Origin: WRIS01 sp031549175
GTDB taxonomy: Bacteria > Actinomycetota > Coriobacteriia > Coriobacteriales > Eggerthellaceae
Direction: 5' to 3'
Assembly (NCBI GenBank): GCA_031549175.1
Contig: JAVBQH010000090.1
Location: 1 to 19,660 of the forward strand
Length of the DNA stretch: 19,660 nucleotides
Of this stretch, positions 7,478-17,791 are shown in pieces. The notes beneath the pieces were generated by a model. It was not told the DNA's origin and ran no database searches. It saw only the letters and a program-made list of their open reading frames with translations. Numbering within the stretch: position 1 is the first letter of the stretch; every line of letters starts with the position of its first letter. A program made the translations under genes and the position numbers.

Positions 7478-7552
7478 ATCTTCTCCTTTCAAAACCCCAT
7501 CATATCGAGCTTACCCTATTTGACAGGGGGATTGCCTGGTAAAGCGTAATAA

Positions 7553-8281
7553 TCACCTCAAGGAGGAAATGATGTCCTCGAAGGCCTCGGCCGGGTCGTC
7601 TGCCTGGGTTATCGGCCGCCCGACAACGATGTGACTTGCTCCCGAGGCGATGGCAGCCTCAGGCGTTGCAATACGGCTCTGGTCGCCTTTTGCGGCGCCC
7701 ACAGGACGCACTCCCGGTGTGACTATGTAGGCATGAGGTCCAAGCACGTCGCGCAGCATTGCGGCTTCCTGCGGCGATGCAACGACGCCCGAGATACCTG
7801 CCTGCTGGGCAAGGCGTGCAAGCACCGAAACCTGCTCGGGCAGGTCGCGTGTAATGCCGATACCTTCCAAGGCTTGCTTGTCCATGCTGGTAAGAACCGT
7901 AATGCCGAGTGTGGTCGGCGTCTCGAAGCCATAGGCCTTTGCCGCCCGCACCGCCCCCCTTTGTGCGGCGGCCATCATCTCGACCCCACCCACCGTATGC
8001 ATGGTGATCATATCCGCCCCGCTTTGCGTGGCGGATTCCGCAGCCCCTTCAACCTGATGGGGTATGTCATGGAACTTCAGGTCAAGGAACACCTTGAATC
8101 CCCGCTCCTTCAACGCGTAGACCACGGAAGGGCCGTTCGCGTAGAACAGGGTCATCCCCACTTTGAGCCAGGCGGCGCGGCCTTGGAGCATGTCGGCCAG
8201 GTCGTAGGCCTCGTCCAAGCCGCAGTCAAGCGCGACTATCACCCGCTCTTCGGGGGAAAGTTCCGAAAAGGCGTTCAGCAT
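7553..8281 (-). CDS. pyrF: Orotidine-5'-phosphate decarboxylase (group I)
   Basis: The 242-residue product matches the short, E. coli-like group of OMP decarboxylases, which convert OMP to UMP without a cofactor. The catalytic array is present: Asp19 in VIVALDCG, Lys40 in LKVG, and the D-K-D signature in DLKFHDIPHQV (Asp67, Lys69, Asp72). The phosphate-binding end shows VTPGVRP and HIVVGRPITQADDP. ATG 8281 overlaps the pyrD stop by seven bases and is preceded by a strong GGAGG at seven-base spacing. The overlap shows translational linkage in the operon. The protein has normal length and no missing residues were seen. Confidence 0.97.
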   Translation of the reverse strand: MLNAFSELSPEERVIVALDCGLDEAYDLADMLQGRAAWLKVGMTLFYANGPSVVYALKERGFKVFLDLKFHDIPHQVEGAAESATQSGADMITMHTVGGVEMMAAAQRGAVRAAKAYGFETPTTLGITVLTSMDKQALEGIGITRDLPEQVSVLARLAQQAGISGVVASPQEAAMLRDVLGPHAYIVTPGVRPVGAAKGDQSRIATPEAAIASGASHIVVGRPITQADDPAEAFEDIISSLR

Positions 8282-9189
8282 TGCAATCCTCCTATCAACT
8301 CGTTCACATCGGCCACGCCGTTGCGACGGCAGTAATCCTCGATGCCTGCCACCACGTCGATGGTCGCTGTCGGGTTTACGAAGTTCGCCGTCCCGACTGC
8401 CACGGCCGTCGCGCCGGCCAGCATGAACTCGACAGCATCGGTGCCTGTCATGATACCTCCCATGCCCAACAGGGGCAGCTTGACCGCCTTGTGGGTCTCA
8501 TAGACCATCCGGAGGGCGATCGGCTTTATGGCAGGCCCGGACAGCCCGCCGACGACGCGCGCCAATTGCGGGCGACGCGTCTTTGCGTCGATCGCCATGC
8601 CGAGCACCGTATTGATGAGCGACAAGGCGTCGGCGCCCGCTGCCTCCGCCGCCCGGGCGATCTCGGTTATGTCGGTGACGTTGGGCGTGAGCTTGACGAT
8701 GAGCGGCCGCCCGGTCGCAGCGCGGCATCGGGACACGACGCCCGCTACGCTTTCCGTATGGCAGCCGATGGTCATGCCGCCCGCATCCACGTTCGGACAC
8801 GAGATGTTGACCTCATAGGCCGAAACGGCCGGAGACTCTTCGAGGGCCTCAATAACCTGGAGGTACTCGTCGAAGCTATGGCCGGAAACGTTCACGATGA
8901 CCGGCGCGCCGCATGAGGCAAGCCACGCAAGGTCGCGGTCTTTGAAAGCCTCGACGCCGGGGTTTTGCAGCCCTATCGAATTGAGCATACCGGAAGGCGT
9001 CTCCGCTATACGCGGAACGGGGTTGCCCGCCCAGCCCTTCAAGGAGACGCCCTTGGTGGTAACCGCCCCGAGTTTCGAGAGCTCGACGAAGTCGGAATAC
9101 TCCTTCCCCGAGGCGAAGGTCCCCGAGGCGGTAGTCACCGGGTTCTTCATGACGAGGCCGCCGAGATCCACCTGCATTGAGATGCTCAT
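8275..9189 (-). CDS. pyrD: Dihydroorotate dehydrogenase B, catalytic subunit (class 1B)
   Basis: From ATG 9189 the product has 304 residues, the usual size for the FMN-containing catalytic subunit of class 1B dihydroorotate dehydrogenase, which oxidises dihydroorotate to orotate in the cytoplasm. NISCPN (128-133) holds the catalytic Cys131 that marks class 1 enzymes. TTKGVSLKGWAGNP (44-57), the FMN site GMGGIMTG (242-249) and the C-terminal AVAVGTANF are conserved. A longer frame begins at 9270 inside pyrK and reads as an arginine-rich shadow, so it was dropped. ATG 9189 overlaps the pyrK stop as ATGA and has GGGAGG about ten bases upstream. The adjacent pyrK fixes the subtype as NAD-linked 1B rather than fumarate- or quinone-linked. 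Confidence 0.96.
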   Translation of the reverse strand: MSISMQVDLGGLVMKNPVTTASGTFASGKEYSDFVELSKLGAVTTKGVSLKGWAGNPVPRIAETPSGMLNSIGLQNPGVEAFKDRDLAWLASCGAPVIVNVSGHSFDEYLQVIEALEESPAVSAYEVNISCPNVDAGGMTIGCHTESVAGVVSRCRAATGRPLIVKLTPNVTDITEIARAAEAAGADALSLINTVLGMAIDAKTRRPQLARVVGGLSGPAIKPIALRMVYETHKAVKLPLLGMGGIMTGTDAVEFMLAGATAVAVGTANFVNPTATIDVVAGIEDYCRRNGVADVNELIGGLQC

Positions 9190-9989
9190 GAGAACACCAC
9201 CTCCCCCGCATCGAAGACCGGCCCGTCGACGCACGCGCGCCTCATCCCTGCCGTCGTCTCGACGACACACGAAAGGCAGGCCCCGATGCCGCAGGCCATA
9301 CGCCTCTCAAGCGACACCTCGCACGGCACGCCCTTCGCCTTGGCCAGGCCGACCACAATACGCATCATCGGCTCCGGCCCGCAGACCGCAAGGTAGTCGT
9401 AGGCCGCATCGGCAAGGGCCTGCTCCACAAGCGCCGTGCAGAAGCCTGCATGGCCGAAGGTCCCGTCATCTGTAGCGCAGCTGACGCTGTGGCCTCGAAG
9501 CGCGTCCTTTTCGAGAAGCGTGCGGTAGCGCTCGTGGCAAACAAGGGAGTCCAAGGTGGCCGCCCCCAGCACCACATCGACGGCGGTGCCTGCGGCCTCT
9601 AGGTGCTCTGCCAGCATGAAAAGCGGGGCAGCGCCGACTCCGCCTCCGACAAGCAGCGCACGCCGGGCCGCAACGGGCGGGCTCCACGGAGTGCCGACCG
9701 AGCCGATCAACTCGACCGCCTCGCCGCTGCAAAGGCTGGTCATATGTGCCGTGCCGAAACCGACCTCCTGGTAGAGTATCTGCAGGCTGCCTTCTTGGCG
9801 GCTGCAGGAATAAACCGAGAAGGGTCGCCTGAGCAGGTGACCTTCCATCCCGGGTATCCTCATGTGGACGAATTGTCCGGGCATCAGGCTTCCAGCAATA
9901 AGCGGGGCGCGCACCTCCATGATATAAAGGCTACCCCCCACCTGGTCGTTGGAAAGGATGAAGCCGTTCTCGTCAACCAATTTTCCCAT
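9186..9989 (-). CDS. pyrK: Dihydroorotate dehydrogenase B, electron-transfer subunit
   Basis: The 267-residue product is the FAD and 2Fe-2S partner of PyrD-1B and passes electrons from FMN to NAD+. The FAD motif is RRPFSVY (54-60). The pyridine-nucleotide fold starts at VGGGVGAAPLF (114-124), with CGPEPMMR (203-210) further on. The C-terminal iron-sulfur motif is MACGIGACLSC followed by RAC, giving Cys233, Cys238, Cys241 and Cys253, the standard PyrK spacing. The start is ATG 9989, eight bases after the carB stop, with AGGA upstream. It shares the ATGA overlap with pyrD, which suits the equal output needed for a heterotetramer. All expected cofactor ligands are present. Confidence 0.96.
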   Translation of the reverse strand: MGKLVDENGFILSNDQVGGSLYIMEVRAPLIAGSLMPGQFVHMRIPGMEGHLLRRPFSVYSCSRQEGSLQILYQEVGFGTAHMTSLCSGEAVELIGSVGTPWSPPVAARRALLVGGGVGAAPLFMLAEHLEAAGTAVDVVLGAATLDSLVCHERYRTLLEKDALRGHSVSCATDDGTFGHAGFCTALVEQALADAAYDYLAVCGPEPMMRIVVGLAKAKGVPCEVSLERRMACGIGACLSCVVETTAGMRRACVDGPVFDAGEVVFS

Positions 9990-9997
9990 GGCGTATC

Positions 9998-13225
<3,228 letters not shown>

Positions 13226-13227
13226 GG

Positions 13228-14568
13228 TTATTCAGCCTCCCCTGTGGAGCCGAACTTCCAGCCGGCCAGCCTGTCTTGGGCTATATCGATATCAAGGTAG
13301 TCCTCTTTGCCGTCCATAAGGCGTGTGAACGCCGTGAACAGATAATGGGCATCGGTCGAACCCGGGCTTGCCTCGGGGTGGTACTGCACCGAGAAGGCCG
13401 GGATATCCATGAAGGCGATGCCCTCGGCCGTCCCGTCGTTCAGGTTCACATGGGTCAGCTGGATGCGTCCGAAACGGTCGTTCGAGACGACCGGCGCGTG
13501 CCCCGAGCGCGACCAGTAGCGCAGGTCTTCCTCGTGCGTCTTGTGCCAGCCGGAATATTCCGGGACCAGCTCGCCCAGGCTGGGGTATACCAGGCCGAAG
13601 CCGTGGTTTTGGGCAGTGATCTCAACGCGCCTCGTCAAAAGATTCATGACCGGCTGGTTGCCGCCGCGGTGCCCGAACTTCAACTTCTCGATCTCAGCTC
13701 CGCAGGCCTTGCATACCATCTGGTGCCCAAGGCAGATCCCGAAGACGGGCACCTGTCCGAGAAGCTTTTCGACCTGGGTATAGGTGCCTACCACAGCATC
13801 GGGGTCCCCCGGGCCGTTGCTTAGGAACACGCCGTCGGGCTTTGCGGCCAGCACCTCTTCTGCAGGCGTGTCCCACGGGACGACGGTCACCTCGCATCCG
13901 ACGCGTACCAGGCCGGAAAGGATCGAGCGCTTGGCGCCGCAGTCATAGGCGATCACCCGGTAGCGCGGGTCGGCCGGCTCTTCGAGGGCGAAATCCTGAG
14001 AGGCGGGCAGGGCCGAGAACTCGTAGGAGCCCTCGCAGCTTACCGCGGCGGCAAGGTTGTCCCCTATGATCGACGGGCTTGCCTTCACCTTCGCAAGCAG
14101 TGACTCCCTGTCGAGGTCGACCGTGGAGATGGCCGCCCTTTGTGCCCCGAAGTCGCGGATATGCCGGGTGAGGCTGCGGGTGTCGATGCCTTCGATAGCC
14201 ACTACGCCCTGTTCGTACAGGAAGTCGGGAAGGCTCTTCTCGCTCCTCCAGTTCGAAGGCGCTGCGCACATACGGTGCACCACGACCCCACGCAAGGCCA
14301 GGGTATCGGCCTGTAGGTCCCCGTGGTTCACGCCGTAGTTCCCGATCTGCGGGTAGGTCATGGTGATGATCTGCCCCGCGTAGGAGGGGTCGGACATGAC
14401 CTCAAGGTATCCGATGGATGAGGTGTTGAAGCATATCTCCCCGAACACCTCGCCGTCTGCCGCGCACGACATCCCCTCATATGAACTGCCGTCCTCGAGG
14501 ACAAGCAGGGCGGGCCTGCCGGTTATTGCGGTTGTCTTGCTTAATATGGTATCGCTTTGCTTACTCAA
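13228..14568 (-). CDS. carA: Carbamoyl-phosphate synthase small subunit
   Basis: CarA is the glutaminase subunit that feeds ammonia to CarB. The N-terminal domain starts ALLVLEDGSSYEG and has FNTSSIGYLEV and GNYGVNHGD. The class I amidotransferase domain has the nucleophile Cys279 in FGICLGHQ, then FGHRGGNQPV and the His/Glu pair in QYHPEA (His397, Glu399). The start is not obvious. TTG 14568 overlaps the pyrC stop by eight bases, has GAAGAAGG upstream and gives 446 residues. An ATG at 14607 and a TTG at 14631 lie deeper in pyrC and lack a good ribosome binding site. About 30 extra residues sit between NHGFGLV and LTHVNLNDGT (roughly 330-370), an unusual insertion described in the findings. 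Function is certain; the exact start is not. Confidence 0.95.
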   Translation of the reverse strand: MSKQSDTILSKTTAITGRPALLVLEDGSSYEGMSCAADGEVFGEICFNTSSIGYLEVMSDPSYAGQIITMTYPQIGNYGVNHGDLQADTLALRGVVVHRMCAAPSNWRSEKSLPDFLYEQGVVAIEGIDTRSLTRHIRDFGAQRAAISTVDLDRESLLAKVKASPSIIGDNLAAAVSCEGSYEFSALPASQDFALEEPADPRYRVIAYDCGAKRSILSGLVRVGCEVTVVPWDTPAEEVLAAKPDGVFLSNGPGDPDAVVGTYTQVEKLLGQVPVFGICLGHQMVCKACGAEIEKLKFGHRGGNQPVMNLLTRRVEITAQNHGFGLVYPSLGELVPEYSGWHKTHEEDLRYWSRSGHAPVVSNDRFGRIQLTHVNLNDGTAEGIAFMDIPAFSVQYHPEASPGSTDAHYLFTAFTRLMDGKEDYLDIDIAQDRLAGWKFGSTGEAE

Positions 14569-15853
14569 TGACCTTGCCTTCTTCCATAGTGCTGTAACCT
14601 CCGACATAGACGTCCGTTGCGCGTCCGACAAGCCCGCATCCGATAAACCCGGAGTTGACCGCCTTCGATTCGAAGCCGTCCGCCTCGACTGTCCAGGAAA
14701 GCTCGGGGTCGATGACGGTCAGGTCGGCGGTCGCGCCTTGGCGAAGGCCGACCTCTTCAAGCCTGAGGATCTTGCGGGGGTTGATGGCTATAAGCTCGAC
14801 CATGCGCCCGTAATCGATGATCCCGGGTTTCACGAGCTTGGTCATTATGAGGGAAAGCGCAGTCTCAAGGCCGGTCATGCCGAATGCGGCGACCTCGAAC
14901 TCGCAGTCCTTCTCCCATGCGGCATGCGGCGCATGGTCGGTGACGATGCAGTCGATGCTGCCGTCTGCCACGCCTTCGATGAGCGCCGCGGCGTCATCGG
15001 ACGTACGCAGGGGCGGGTTGACCTTCAGGCAGGTGTTGTAGTCGTCGTGGATGTCATCTTCGGTCAGGAAGAGATGGTGTGGGGTGACTTCGCAGGTCAC
15101 CGGCAGGCCTTCAGCCTTGGCCGCGCGCACGAGGTCGAGGCCGCGCGCCGTCGTCAGATGCTGGATATGCAGCGGGCATCCGGTCAGGCGGCACAGTGCG
15201 ACATCGCGCGCGATCTGGAGCTCCTCGCCTTCCGCCGGCCAGCCGAGCATGCCAAGCCGGGTCGATACGACCCCTTCGTTTACCTGGCCGTCTCCTACGA
15301 GCCCTTCGTCTTGGCAGTGGCTCATGACCGCGCAGCCGAACATGCTGGCGTAATCCATGACAAGGCGCATCATGCCCGCATCCTGGACGCCGCGGCCGTC
15401 GTCGGTGAAGGCCACGGCGCCATGTGCCACCATATCCCCCATCTCCGACAGGGTCTCGCCTTTAAGCCCCTGGCTGCAGGCGCCTGCGATATGCACGCGG
15501 CATTTCGCGACCTCTTCCGCACGCTTCGAGACGTACTCAACCTGTGCGGCATTGTCGAGGACCGGTTTCGTATTGGGCATGCAGCATACGCCGGTGAAGC
15601 CCCCGTGCGCAGCGGCACGGGTGCCGCTTTCAATGTCTTCCTTCTGCTCGTAGCCGGGTTCGCGCAGGTGTACATGCATGTCGACCAACCCGGGCACGAC
15701 GACCTTCCCACCGAGGTCGCGGGTGACTCCCTTCTCGATGCTGAGGCCGGTGCCGACCTCTGCTATCTTCCCGTCCTTGATAGCAACGTCTCCCAGCAGG
15801 TCGATATTGTTCGCCGGGTCGATGATACGTGCGTTCTTAAGCAACAACGCCAT
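14561..15853 (-). CDS. pyrC: Dihydroorotase (class I)
   Basis: The 430-residue product matches the long, class I dihydroorotase of Gram-positive bacteria, which cyclises carbamoyl-aspartate to dihydroorotate. Zinc ligands expected for the family are present: the HxH in GLVDMHVHLREPG (His60, His62), Asp152 in FTDDGRG, His179 in MSHCQDEG, His232 in HIQHLTT and Asp306 in VTDHAPH. The substrate loop CCMPNTKPVLDN (90-101) is intact. The frame begins with GTG 15859, but AGGAGG lies eight bases before ATG 15853 and far too close to the GTG, so ATG is chosen. This start overlaps the end of pyrB by 17 bases. The 3' end overlaps carA. Length and active site are normal. Confidence 0.96.
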   Translation of the reverse strand: MALLLKNARIIDPANNIDLLGDVAIKDGKIAEVGTGLSIEKGVTRDLGGKVVVPGLVDMHVHLREPGYEQKEDIESGTRAAAHGGFTGVCCMPNTKPVLDNAAQVEYVSKRAEEVAKCRVHIAGACSQGLKGETLSEMGDMVAHGAVAFTDDGRGVQDAGMMRLVMDYASMFGCAVMSHCQDEGLVGDGQVNEGVVSTRLGMLGWPAEGEELQIARDVALCRLTGCPLHIQHLTTARGLDLVRAAKAEGLPVTCEVTPHHLFLTEDDIHDDYNTCLKVNPPLRTSDDAAALIEGVADGSIDCIVTDHAPHAAWEKDCEFEVAAFGMTGLETALSLIMTKLVKPGIIDYGRMVELIAINPRKILRLEEVGLRQGATADLTVIDPELSWTVEADGFESKAVNSGFIGCGLVGRATDVYVGGYSTMEEGKVIE

Positions 15854-16781
15854 CTTCACTCCCTCCTAACAGCAGGTACAAGGCGGCCATGCGCGTGCAT
15901 ATGCCTGCATATACCTGGTTGAGAATGACCGAGCGCTCCGCGTGGTCGGCCATGTAGCTGTCGAGTTCTACGCCGCGGTTTATGGGCCCCGGATGGCAGA
16001 TGATCGCATCCGGCTTCATCAGCCTCTCACGCTCCTTCGTCAACCCGAAAAGCAGGTTGTATTCGCGCAGGCTCGGATACGGTGCCCCCTCGAGGCGTTC
16101 GCGCTGGATGCGCAGCATATATACCACGTCGAGCTCGGGCAGCGCCTCGTCGAGGCTGCTTGACACATGGTCGGCGCCGAGCACGTCGGGGCGCGCCGGC
16201 ATAAGCGTCGGCGGGGCTATGACCGTCACTTCGCAGCCCATGATCTTGAGTGCCGGGATCAAGGACCCGCAGACGCGGGAGTGGCCGATGTCCCCGACGA
16301 CCCCCACATGGAGGCCTTGCAAACGGCCGAGCTTCTCCCATATGGAATAGAGGTCGAGGAGCGCTTGTGTGGGATGCTGGTGCTTCCCATCCCCCGCGTC
16401 GATGACGCCGGCGTTCGTGTGCTCGGCGATAAGGCGCGGAACGCCCGCATGCTTGTCGCGGACTATCACCAGGTCGACTTTGTAAGAGTTCAGGGTCTCA
16501 ATGGTATCGACCAGGCTTTCGCCCTTCACAGCAGAGGTGGAGGAGCCGCCGAAGTTCAAGCTGTCGCAGGAAAGGCGCTTCTCGGCAAGTTCGAACGACG
16601 AGCGCGTCCTTGTGGAAGGCTCGTTGAACATGTTGATCACGGTGAAGCCCTTGAGCGTGGGGAGCTTCTTGATCTTGCGCTCGTTGACCTCCTTGAAGGT
16701 GACCGCCGTCTCGAGGAGCTTCATGATGTCATCGGCGGAGTATTCGGCGATGTCTATCAGGTGTTTATGGTTGAATGCCAT
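15837..16781 (-). CDS. pyrB: Aspartate carbamoyltransferase catalytic subunit
   Basis: The 314-residue product matches ATCase, which condenses carbamoyl phosphate with aspartate in the committed step of pyrimidine synthesis. The carbamoyl-phosphate site is FNEPSTRTRSSFE (52-64). Ser80/Lys86 lie in the mobile loop GGSSTSAVKGES. HPTQALLD (136-143), GDIGHSRV and CHPGPINRG (aspartate-side loop) are present. No regulatory PyrI gene accompanies it, as expected for PyrR-controlled operons. ATG 16781 is three bases after the pyrR stop, with GGGAGG about ten bases upstream inside pyrR. pyrR-pyrB-pyrC is a common order in PyrR-regulated operons. Confidence 0.97.
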   Translation of the reverse strand: MAFNHKHLIDIAEYSADDIMKLLETAVTFKEVNERKIKKLPTLKGFTVINMFNEPSTRTRSSFELAEKRLSCDSLNFGGSSTSAVKGESLVDTIETLNSYKVDLVIVRDKHAGVPRLIAEHTNAGVIDAGDGKHQHPTQALLDLYSIWEKLGRLQGLHVGVVGDIGHSRVCGSLIPALKIMGCEVTVIAPPTLMPARPDVLGADHVSSSLDEALPELDVVYMLRIQRERLEGAPYPSLREYNLLFGLTKERERLMKPDAIICHPGPINRGVELDSYMADHAERSVILNQVYAGICTRMAALYLLLGGSEDGVVA

Positions 16782-16784
16782 CCT

Positions 16785-17372
16785 CTACTCACCTCCCAAC
16801 GGTGCAGACCCCGCCCGGGTGCCGGGCTGCATCTCAAGGATCTCGACGCAGGAGACGCCGTCAACCTCTTCGAGGAACAGGCGGACGCTCTCGTCGCGCG
16901 AGGAAGGGACGTTCTTGCCGACGTAGTCGGCGCGGATCGGCAGTTCGCGGTGGCCGCGGTCGACCAAAACGGCGAGCTGGACAGATGACGGCCGCCCGAG
17001 GTCCATGAGCGCGTCGAGCGCTGCGCGAATGGTCCTGCCGGTGTAGAGCACGTCGTCGACGAGCACGATGATCTTGCCGTCTATGTCGAAAGTGATGTTG
17101 GTGCCGTGCACCTCAGGCGCAAGGTGCGTGAGAACGTCGTCGCGATAGAAGCTGATGTCGAGGCTTCCGAGGGGGACCTTCGTTCCCTCGATGCCCTCGA
17201 TCTTCTCGACCAGCTTTTTTGCAAGCAGGTCCCCCCTCGTGACGATGCCTACCAAGGCGAGGTTGTCGGCACCGTGGTTCGCCTCGAGGATCTGATGCGC
17301 GATGCGGGTGAGGGACCGCTCGATCTCTTCCGCATCCATGACAATCGATTTTACTTGCTGGTTGTCGTTCAT
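16785..17372 (-). CDS. pyrR: Bifunctional pyr attenuation protein / uracil phosphoribosyltransferase
   Basis: The 195-residue product matches PyrR, an RNA-binding protein with a type I phosphoribosyltransferase fold. When UMP or UTP is bound it grips the pyr leader RNA and promotes termination; it also has UPRTase activity in many species. VGIVTRGDLLAKKL (41-54), LDISFYRDD (71-79) and the PRPP loop VLVDDVLYTGRTI (103-115) are present, as is DRGHRELPIRADYVGKNVPSS (138-158). GTG 17378 opens the frame, but AAGGGAG is placed correctly for ATG 17372, which is chosen. The leader directly upstream carries a recognisable PyrR target and terminator, so autoregulation of the whole operon is strongly implied. 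The acidic/Gly-rich tail after about residue 183 is slightly long for the family. Confidence 0.96.
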   Translation of the reverse strand: MNDNQQVKSIVMDAEEIERSLTRIAHQILEANHGADNLALVGIVTRGDLLAKKLVEKIEGIEGTKVPLGSLDISFYRDDVLTHLAPEVHGTNITFDIDGKIIVLVDDVLYTGRTIRAALDALMDLGRPSSVQLAVLVDRGHRELPIRADYVGKNVPSSRDESVRLFLEEVDGVSCVEILEMQPGTRAGSAPLGGE

Positions 17373-17430
17373 ACACACTCCCTTCAGGGATCGAAGTGCG
17401 TACAGGCCGACCTGCTGCCAAAGCTCTTGC

Positions 17431-17448
17431 CTATACCCGGGAAAGCAC
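17431..17448 (-). CDS. Possible five-codon leader ORF between attenuator and pyrR
   Basis: A very strong ribosome binding site, AAAGGAGGG (17460-17452), is followed after a short spacer by GTG CTT TCC CGG GTA TAG, which would encode a five-residue peptide. No other coding frame uses this site, and the pyrR start lies almost 60 bases after the TAG. It could be a translated regulatory leader, a ribosome standby site or chance. The call is speculative. Confidence 0.2.
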   Translation of the reverse strand: MLSRV

Positions 17449-17504
17449 CGGCCCTCCTTTGGCGCCTATCCAAGGATCTGATGAGCATGCCTGTTCGCGG
17501 GCAT

Positions 17505-17532
17505 AAAAAAGGCCTCTGCGACAGACAAAGGC
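17505..17532 (-). terminator. Attenuator terminator in pyr leader
   Basis: GCCTTTG (17532-17526) pairs with CAGAGGC (17518-17512) around a seven-base loop, with one G-U pair, and is followed by C and six T residues. Its 5' arm, AAGCCTTTGTC (17534-17524), is also complementary to GACAAGGCTT (17574-17565) in the PyrR hairpin, with one bulged T. The antiterminator and the terminator are therefore mutually exclusive. PyrR binding would hold the upstream hairpin and free the terminator, shutting off the operon when pyrimidines are plentiful. Confidence 0.88.
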
Positions 17533-17564
17533 TTCATCAACAGACACCCGTATTCCGGATGTTC

Positions 17565-17602
17565 AAGCCTTGTCGGTCTCTCTGTACCGCATTTAAAGGA
17601 CT
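17565..17602 (-). promoter_or_regulatory. PyrR-binding RNA element (anti-antiterminator)
   Basis: The minus-strand RNA folds as a lower stem CCTT/AAGG (17599-17596 with 17571-17568) and an upper stem CGGT/ACCG (17589-17586 with 17577-17574). The purine-rich internal loop includes TTTAA, and the terminal loop contains CAGAGAG (17584-17578). The known PyrR target in Bacillus has the same plan, with TTTAA on the 5' side and the loop consensus CNGNGAG. The position just upstream of an intrinsic terminator and pyrR fits. The upper-stem sequence differs from the Bacillus consensus but compensates in pairs. Confidence 0.85.
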
Positions 17603-17608
17603 CATGAG

Positions 17609-17614
17609 AGTATA
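17609..17614 (-). promoter_or_regulatory. Candidate -10 of pyr operon promoter
   Basis: The minus strand reads TATACT, a five-of-six match to the sigma70 -10. It sits so that transcription would begin near 17602-17605, exactly at the edge of the PyrR-binding hairpin. No convincing -35 lies 16-18 bases upstream, so the assignment rests on the -10 and its position. Confidence 0.45.
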
Positions 17615-17791
17615 CGGCACGGGCACAGGGTTGCGGGGCAGAATCTGATGTTTTTTTGCAAAAGGCATTGCCGCACCGGACGAGGCCCGGCATGGTCTTC
17701 ATGGAAGACACAGGCTGATTTTGAAGGATGCGCTCCCCTCGGGCGGTATGCCCCGCGTCCACTACGCTAGGGGTCCCGAAGGTCCGGGCGG

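Larger units (their letters stand above)
17373..17791. other. Intergenic region with pyr operon promoter and leader
   Basis: These 419 bases separate the GNAT/cysteine-synthase-like gene from pyrR. They hold, in the direction of transcription, an inverted repeat (17695-17709), a candidate -10 (17609-17614), the PyrR target and attenuator (17505-17602), and about 130 bases between the terminator and the pyrR start. No intrinsic terminator with a T-tract was found for the upstream gene, so some read-through into the pyr leader is possible. Confidence 0.7.

Noticed and set aside
9190..9270. Longer pyrD frame beginning at 9270
   Set aside because: The extra 27 codons are an arginine-rich antisense-like stretch inside pyrK. 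The ATGA overlap start fits the family.
14396..15922. 508-codon open frame on the plus strand
   Set aside because: It is antisense to pyrC and the start of carA, both with intact active sites. The composition is that of a shadow frame.
17695..17709. Perfect GTCTTC-ATG-GAAGAC hairpin downstream of the fusion gene
   Set aside because: The stem is only six pairs and no T-tract follows on the minus strand, so it is not a credible terminator. It could be chance.
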